Assembly (NCBI GenBank): GCA_947446625.1 | Contig: CANFIE010000105.1 | Span: 1-10,276, forward strand | DNA from: Acetobacteraceae bacterium | GTDB taxonomy: Bacteria > Pseudomonadota > Alphaproteobacteria > Acetobacterales > Acetobacteraceae | Length of the DNA: 10,276 bases | Direction: 5' to 3' | Shown here: piece by piece, positions 6,407 through 10,276 of the stretch | Position numbering within the stretch: the first letter of the stretch is position 1 | How the letters are laid out: each line of letters opens with the position of its first letter | Position numbers and translations under genes: made by a program | Notes under the pieces: model-generated | What the model saw: the letters and a program-made list of their open reading frames with translations, nothing else | The model's database searches: none | Told to the model about the DNA's origin: nothing

Positions 6407-7594
6407 GTGTTCTCCACCTTCATCCTGGCGCTGCGCACGGCGGGGCTGCCGGCCTCCATCACCGAGCATCTGGCGCTGCTGAGCGCCATGCGCGCCGGCG
6501 TGGCCGATTACAGCGTGGAAGATTTTTACTTTCTGGCGCGGGCCACGCTGGTGAAGGATGAGCGGCACCTCGATAGGTTTGATCGGGTGTTCGCCGAGGT
6601 GTTCAAGGGGCTGGAGACGCCGCCCGGCGAGGACCAGGAGCTGATGCAGCAACTGCCGGAGGAATGGCTGCGCAAGCTTTCCGAGAAGTTGCTGAGCGAT
6701 GAAGAGAAGAAGCTGATTGAGGCCGCCGGTGGCTTTGAGAAGCTGATGGAGATGCTGAAGCAGCGCCTGGCCGAGCAGAAGGGCCGGCACCAGGGCGGCA
6801 GCAAGTGGATTGGCACCGCCGGCACCAGCCCCTTCGGCGCGCATGGCTTCAACCCCGAAGGCGTGCGGATTGGCCAGGACAAGTCGCGCAATCGGACCGC
6901 GGTGAAGGTGTGGGACAAGCGCGAGTTCAAGGACCTGGACGGTGATGTGGAGCTTGGCACCCGCACCATGAAGCTGGCGCTGCGCCGGCTGCGGCGCTTT
7001 GCCCGCCAGGGCGCGGCGACCGAGCTGGATATTGGCGGCACCATCAAGGCGACCGCGAATAACGCCGGCAGCCTGGATTTGAAGATGGTGCCGGAGCGGC
7101 ACAATGCGGTGAAGGTGCTGCTGCTGTTGGATATCGGTGGCAGCATGGATGACCATGTGATGGCCTGCGAGGAGCTGTTCAGCGCCATCCGCACCGAGTT
7201 CAAGCACCTGGAGCACTATTACTTCCACAACTGCGTCTATGAAAAACTGTGGAAGAACAACCGGCGCAGGAAGGATACCGAGACCACCACCTGGGACCTG
7301 CTGCGGACCTATGGCCCCGACTACAAGCTGATCCTCGTTGGGGATGCGGCGATGGCGCCCTACGAGGTGGTGAACCCGGGCGGCAGCGTGGAGCATTGGA
7401 ACGAGGAAAGCGGCAAGGTGTGGATGGGCCGGCTGACGCGGCATTTTCGCCGCAGCGCCTGGCTGAACCCGGTGCCGCAGGACCAGTGGCGCTACAGCGC
7501 CTCCACCGGCTTGCTGAGCGAGGCGATGGAAGGGCGGATGTTTCCGCTGACGCTGGAAGGGCTGGACGGGATGACGCGGGAATTGGCGCGGTAG
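6407..7594 (+). CDS. CoxE-like VWA domain protein, partner of the MoxR ATPase
   Basis: A 395-residue cytoplasmic protein. The N-terminal helical half contains FSTFILALRTAGLPASITE and YSVEDFYFLARATLVKDE, followed by a charged segment (EEKKLIEAAGGFEKLMEMLKQ). The C-terminal half is a von Willebrand A domain with the metal-site motif LLLLDIGGSMDD, where Asp242 and Ser246 keep the first and last positions of DxSxS but the middle Ser is Gly. Further family landmarks are YYFHNCVYE and ILVGDAAMAPYE. GTG 6407 is chosen because FSTFILALR is where family homology begins and it lies four bases after the MoxR stop; ATG 6347 would create a 56-base overlap encoding unrelated residues. It probably docks on the upstream ATPase as substrate adaptor. 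It ends one base from the convergent dnaQ stop. Confidence 0.88.
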   Translation: MFSTFILALRTAGLPASITEHLALLSAMRAGVADYSVEDFYFLARATLVKDERHLDRFDRVFAEVFKGLETPPGEDQELMQQLPEEWLRKLSEKLLSDEEKKLIEAAGGFEKLMEMLKQRLAEQKGRHQGGSKWIGTAGTSPFGAHGFNPEGVRIGQDKSRNRTAVKVWDKREFKDLDGDVELGTRTMKLALRRLRRFARQGAATELDIGGTIKATANNAGSLDLKMVPERHNAVKVLLLLDIGGSMDDHVMACEELFSAIRTEFKHLEHYYFHNCVYEKLWKNNRRRKDTETTTWDLLRTYGPDYKLILVGDAAMAPYEVVNPGGSVEHWNEESGKVWMGRLTRHFRRSAWLNPVPQDQWRYSASTGLLSEAMEGRMFPLTLEGLDGMTRELAR

Positions 7595-7595
7595 G

Positions 7596-8285
7596 TCACG
7601 CTGGCTTTTCGGCCAACCAAAGCGGGTCCTTCAGCTTTTTCAGGAAGGCGGCGTGGGCGGCGGCTTCCTCGTCGCTCACGCTGATGAGGCGCGGGGTGCG
7701 GGCGCCTTGCAGCCCGGCGATTTCCGCGATGGGGGCGACGCCGGCGGTGGCGGTGAGGGCCAGACCGGTTTGCCGGCCGCCCATGAGTTCCAGATAGACC
7801 TGGGCGAGCAATTGCACGTCGAGCAGCGCGTTGTGGGTGGTGCGCTGGCTGAGGTCGATGTCGAAGCGGCGGCAGAGTGCGTCCAGGCTGTTCGGCATGC
7901 CGGGGAAGCGCTTTTTGGCCAGCACCAGGCTGTCGATCATGCGGGCGCGGTCGAGCGGCGGGCGGCCACAGCGGAAGAATTCCGCGTCAAGGAAGCCGAA
8001 GTCGAAGGGCGCGTTGTGGGCGATGATGGGCGCATCGCCGATGAAGGCCAGCAGGTCGGCCGCGATGTCGGCGAATTTCGGCTGGCCCTGCACGTCGAAG
8101 CTGGTGAAGCCGTGGACCTTGCTGCTGTCGGCGGGAATGTCGCGCTCGGGGTCGATCAGGCGGCGGAATTCCTGACCGGTGGGCATGAGGTTGAAGATCT
8201 CAATGGCCGCGACTTCCAGCACGCGATCGCCGGTGAGGGGGTCGAAGCCGGTGGTTTCGGTATCGAGGACGATTTGGCGCGTCAT
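7596..8285 (-). CDS. dnaQ: DNA polymerase III epsilon subunit (3'-5' proofreading exonuclease)
   Basis: A 229-residue DEDDh exonuclease. Exo I is VLDTETTG with Asp8 and Glu10, Exo II is HNAPFDFGFL with Asp95, and Exo III is HNALLDVQLLA with His151 and Asp156; all five catalytic residues are present. QTGLAL at 172-177 sits where E. coli epsilon has its sliding-clamp-binding QTSMAF, so a clamp contact is likely. The C-terminal tail (about 180-229) would contact the alpha polymerase subunit. The ATG overlaps the coaE stop as ATGA, so the two are translationally coupled, and aroE lies just upstream, a common alphaproteobacterial order. The gene ends one base from the end of the convergent VWA gene. 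The secB gene often found next in relatives is not there. Confidence 0.96.
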   Translation of the reverse strand: MTRQIVLDTETTGFDPLTGDRVLEVAAIEIFNLMPTGQEFRRLIDPERDIPADSSKVHGFTSFDVQGQPKFADIAADLLAFIGDAPIIAHNAPFDFGFLDAEFFRCGRPPLDRARMIDSLVLAKKRFPGMPNSLDALCRRFDIDLSQRTTHNALLDVQLLAQVYLELMGGRQTGLALTATAGVAPIAEIAGLQGARTPRLISVSDEEAAAHAAFLKKLKDPLWLAEKPA

Positions 8286-8869
8286 GCGCGGAGTTCCCTG
8301 ACCAGGTGGCGGATGGCGCGGTCGGCGCTGTGGCGGGAGAGGTTGGTGTGCACGATGTAGTCGGCGCGGCGGCGCTTTTCGGCATCGGGCATTTGGCGCG
8401 AGAGGATGTAGGCCAGGCGCTCCGGCGTCATGCCCGGGCGGCGGAGGACGCGCCAGCGCTGTACGGCGGCGGGGGCGGTGACCACCAGGATTTTGTCGCA
8501 GCGCTTGTGGCCGCCGCCCTCGAACAGCAGGGGGACATCCAGCACCACCAGGGTTTTGCCGGCGCGGCGGGCGCTGGCGTTGAAGCGGCGCTCGGCATCG
8601 CGCACCAGGGGGTGGATGATGCGTTCCAGGGTTTTCAGCGCCGCCGTATTGCCCAGCACGGCGCGGCGCAGGGCTTCGCGGTCCACCCGGCCTTCGCGCA
8701 CCGTACCGGGGAAGGCGGCGCCGATGGGGGCGACGGCGCGGCCGCCCTTGGCTTGCAGGGTGTGGACGGCGGCGTCGGCGTCAAACACCGGTACGCGCAG
8801 GCGGCGGAAGCTGGCGGTGGCGGTGGACTTGCCCATGCCGATGCCGCCGGTGAGGCCCAATATTTTCAT
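8282..8869 (-). CDS. coaE: Dephospho-CoA kinase
   Basis: This enzyme phosphorylates the 3'-hydroxyl of dephospho-CoA with ATP, the last step of coenzyme A synthesis. The 195-residue protein has the P-loop GLTGGIGMGKST (5-16, Lys14), the DAD motif (Asp30, Asp32) that binds metal and substrate, DVPLLFEGG in the middle, and the lid-region RQMPDAEKRRRADYIVHT towards the C-terminus. The start is ATG 8869, which gives MKILGLTGG; the frame stays open further upstream but those residues are a shadow of aroE. It lies 19 bases after aroE and overlaps dnaQ by four bases, so all three are probably one transcript. No strong Shine-Dalgarno is visible. Confidence 0.96.
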   Translation of the reverse strand: MKILGLTGGIGMGKSTATASFRRLRVPVFDADAAVHTLQAKGGRAVAPIGAAFPGTVREGRVDREALRRAVLGNTAALKTLERIIHPLVRDAERRFNASARRAGKTLVVLDVPLLFEGGGHKRCDKILVVTAPAAVQRWRVLRRPGMTPERLAYILSRQMPDAEKRRRADYIVHTNLSRHSADRAIRHLVRELRA

Positions 8870-8888
8870 GGCTTGTTGCGCCGCGGAT

Positions 8889-9773
8889 TCACGCTCCGCT
8901 CCTCGGCCGCATGGCGGCCTGCGGTGCTGCACGATCCGAGGCGGGGATATCCCCGCCGACGAAGGCTTCGAGCTCGGCATCCACCACCGGGTCTGGCCCG
9001 AACCAGTGCTGGAAGCCGGGGCGGGCCTGGTGCAGCAGCATGCCGAGGCCGCCCACCGCCGCGAGGCCACGGGCGCGGGCGGCGGCCAGCAGCGGGGTTT
9101 CCAGCGGGACATAGACGATATCGGCCACCACGGCGCTGGTGGGCAGGGCGGCAAGGTCCACCACTAGCGGCGGCTGGCCCTGCATGCCGAGCGAGGTGGT
9201 GTTGACCAGCAGCGCGGCGCTGGCCAGCGGCGGGGTGGTGGCGACGCGGATGGGGCCGCCGACCTCGCGCGCCAGGGCCTCGGCGCGGGCCGGGGTGCGG
9301 TTGACCAGCACGACTTCCGGCACACCGGCTTCCAGCAGCGCCACGGCAATGGCGCGGGCCGAGCCGCCGGCGCCCAGCAGCACCGCCGGGCCGGCGCTGG
9401 CCTGCCAGCCGGGGGCCTGCTGGCGCAGGTTTTCCAGGAAGCCGAAGCCATCCGTATTGCTGCCGAGGATGCGGCCTTCGCGGAAGACCAGGGTGTTCAC
9501 CGCGCCCATGCGGCGGGCGGTGGGGTGGACTTCGTCGCAGATGGCGAAGGCGGCTTCCTTGTGCGGGATGGTGACGTTGGCGCCCTGGAAGCCAAGCGCG
9601 ACCAGGCCGCGAATGGCGGTGGCGAAATGCTCGGGCGCCACCGGCAGGGGCACATAGGCGCCGTCAATGCCGTGGCGTTGCAGCCAGAGGCCGTGCAGGC
9701 GCGGGGAGCGGGAATGTGCCACGGGCCAGCCGAGAATGCCCGCGAGCCGTGCCTTGCCGGAGAGGATTGCCAT
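8889..9773 (-). CDS. aroE: Shikimate dehydrogenase (NADP+)
   Basis: This enzyme reduces 3-dehydroshikimate to shikimate in chorismate and aromatic amino acid synthesis. The 294-residue protein has shikimate-binding SRSPRLHG (21-28), the catalytic lysine Lys72 in NVTIPHKEA, AVNT (91-94), Asp108 in GSNTDGFGF, and the NADP-binding GAGGSARA (134-141) followed by VNRTPARA, which suits NADP preference. GLGMLLHQA and FQHWFG near the C-terminus are also family landmarks. The last ~20 residues (IPASDRAAPQAAMRPRSGA) look like a lineage-specific tail. The gene begins 9 bases after the upstream hydrolase and ends 19 bases before coaE. The maf gene that often precedes aroE in Alphaproteobacteria is replaced here by the hydrolase. 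Confidence 0.96.
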   Translation of the reverse strand: MAILSGKARLAGILGWPVAHSRSPRLHGLWLQRHGIDGAYVPLPVAPEHFATAIRGLVALGFQGANVTIPHKEAAFAICDEVHPTARRMGAVNTLVFREGRILGSNTDGFGFLENLRQQAPGWQASAGPAVLLGAGGSARAIAVALLEAGVPEVVLVNRTPARAEALAREVGGPIRVATTPPLASAALLVNTTSLGMQGQPPLVVDLAALPTSAVVADIVYVPLETPLLAAARARGLAAVGGLGMLLHQARPGFQHWFGPDPVVDAELEAFVGGDIPASDRAAPQAAMRPRSGA

Positions 9774-9782
9774 GGCGCTGGC

Positions 9783-10276
9783 TTATCGGTGCGCCAGAAT
9801 TTCGTCCAGCGCCGGCACCAGATAGTGCTTCAGCGTGGCGAAATCCTCCGACATCGGGAAATGGCCGAGGCCGTGCATGATGGTGGCCCGCGCCCCGGGA
9901 ATGGCGGCGGCGGTGGCCTGGGTGTCCGCGGCGGTGCAGGAATAGTCGTAGTCGCCGGTCAGCAGCACCACGGGGCATTCCTGCGTGTTGATGCGGCCGA
10001 GCTTGGGGCGGAGGTCGCCATCGGTTTTGTAGAAGTGCAGGTCGCCTTTGAACACGCCCGGGCCGCCCTGCATGTAGTGCCAGAGGGTCTCGAAGCGGCT
10101 GGCTTCCGGCGATTTGGGGCTGACCAGGCCGGAGACGACGCTGGAGCAGACCTCGCCGCCATGGATGCGCGGGTGGTGCAGGTAGCTGATATCGTAATAG
10201 GGGCTGAGGAAGGCGCCGCTTTGCAGGCCGATGACGCCGCCGAGTTCGGTGCCGTGTTCGGCGGCGAGGTCCAGCA
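9783..10276 (-). CDS. Alpha/beta hydrolase fold protein, N-terminus outside window
   Basis: Only the C-terminal 164 or so residues are visible; the frame is open to the window edge, so the start and the nucleophile elbow (usually GxSxG) lie outside. The visible part has the cap-like region IGLQSGAFLSPYYDIS and HHPRIHGGEV, then the fold's acid strand PVVLLTGDYDYSCT with Asp in GDYDY, and the catalytic-His loop MHGLGHFPMSED, with a final helix ending VPALDEILAHR. This order is that of a serine-hydrolase-like alpha/beta hydrolase. The substrate is unknown. A truncated reading from an internal ATG at 10073 exists but cuts through the domain. It lies 9 bases before aroE on the same strand and may share its transcript. 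Confidence 0.8.
   Translation of the reverse strand, partial: LDLAAEHGTELGGVIGLQSGAFLSPYYDISYLHHPRIHGGEVCSSVVSGLVSPKSPEASRFETLWHYMQGGPGVFKGDLHFYKTDGDLRPKLGRINTQECPVVLLTGDYDYSCTAADTQATAAAIPGARATIMHGLGHFPMSEDFATLKHYLVPALDEILAHR

Noticed and set aside
6020..7444. A 474-residue minus-strand open frame opposite the MoxR and VWA genes.
   Set aside because: It lies opposite two well-supported genes with intact motifs, is composed of His/Gln/Leu-rich low-information sequence, and has no recognisable domain.
7602..7615. Hairpin TGGC-N6-GCCA as a shared terminator between the VWA gene and dnaQ.
   Set aside because: Only four base pairs, no following T-run on either strand, and it lies within dnaQ coding sequence.

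Overview
The window is a gene-dense, visibly very GC-rich stretch with strong G/C at third codon positions. It carries mostly housekeeping genes. The gene set (a Tim44-like TimA, a proA...nadD-rsfS-rlmH order, and an aroE-coaE-dnaQ order) is typical of Alphaproteobacteria. The style of the proteins suggests a member of the Acetobacterales/Acetobacteraceae; that assignment is inference, since no rRNA or other taxonomic marker is present. I see no tRNA, rRNA, CRISPR array, IS element or prophage gene.

Layout. At the left edge (1-440, minus) is the N-terminal part of a histidine phosphatase. A 126-base divergent intergenic region (441-566) carries two back-to-back promoter candidates. A tightly packed plus-strand series follows: timA-like (567-1235), proA (1245-2510), an exported 2-keto-4-pentenoate-hydratase-like protein (2532-3389), nadD (3386-4015), rsfS (4012-5037) and rlmH (5033-5497). 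After a 56-base gap come a MoxR-type AAA+ ATPase (5554-6402) and a CoxE-like VWA protein (6407-7594). The minus strand then runs convergently: alpha/beta hydrolase (10276-9783, N-terminus outside the window), aroE (9773-8889), coaE (8869-8282) and dnaQ (8285-7596). The last plus-strand gene and dnaQ end only one base apart.

How the genes fit together. proA makes proline precursor, nadD makes NAD, and rsfS and rlmH act on the large ribosomal subunit. The MoxR/VWA pair is a likely protein-remodelling or metallocofactor-insertion machine of unknown client. aroE, coaE and dnaQ serve aromatic amino acid synthesis, coenzyme A synthesis and replication proofreading. The hydratase gene looks like an insertion into the otherwise familiar proA-nadD-rsfS-rlmH order.

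No wholly new multi-gene system is evident. The items most worth a second look are these. (1) Three consecutive coupled genes, nadD, rsfS and rlmH, lack ATG/GTG/TTG at the position the protein family requires; the candidate starts are CTG, ATA and GTT, each overlapping the preceding stop codon. (2) RsfS carries a very long Lys/Ala/Pro histone-H1-like N-terminal tail. (3) The MhpD-family hydratase has a signal peptide with an overlapping lipobox. (4) The two divergent promoter candidates share the same architecture, with an inverted repeat in one spacer.
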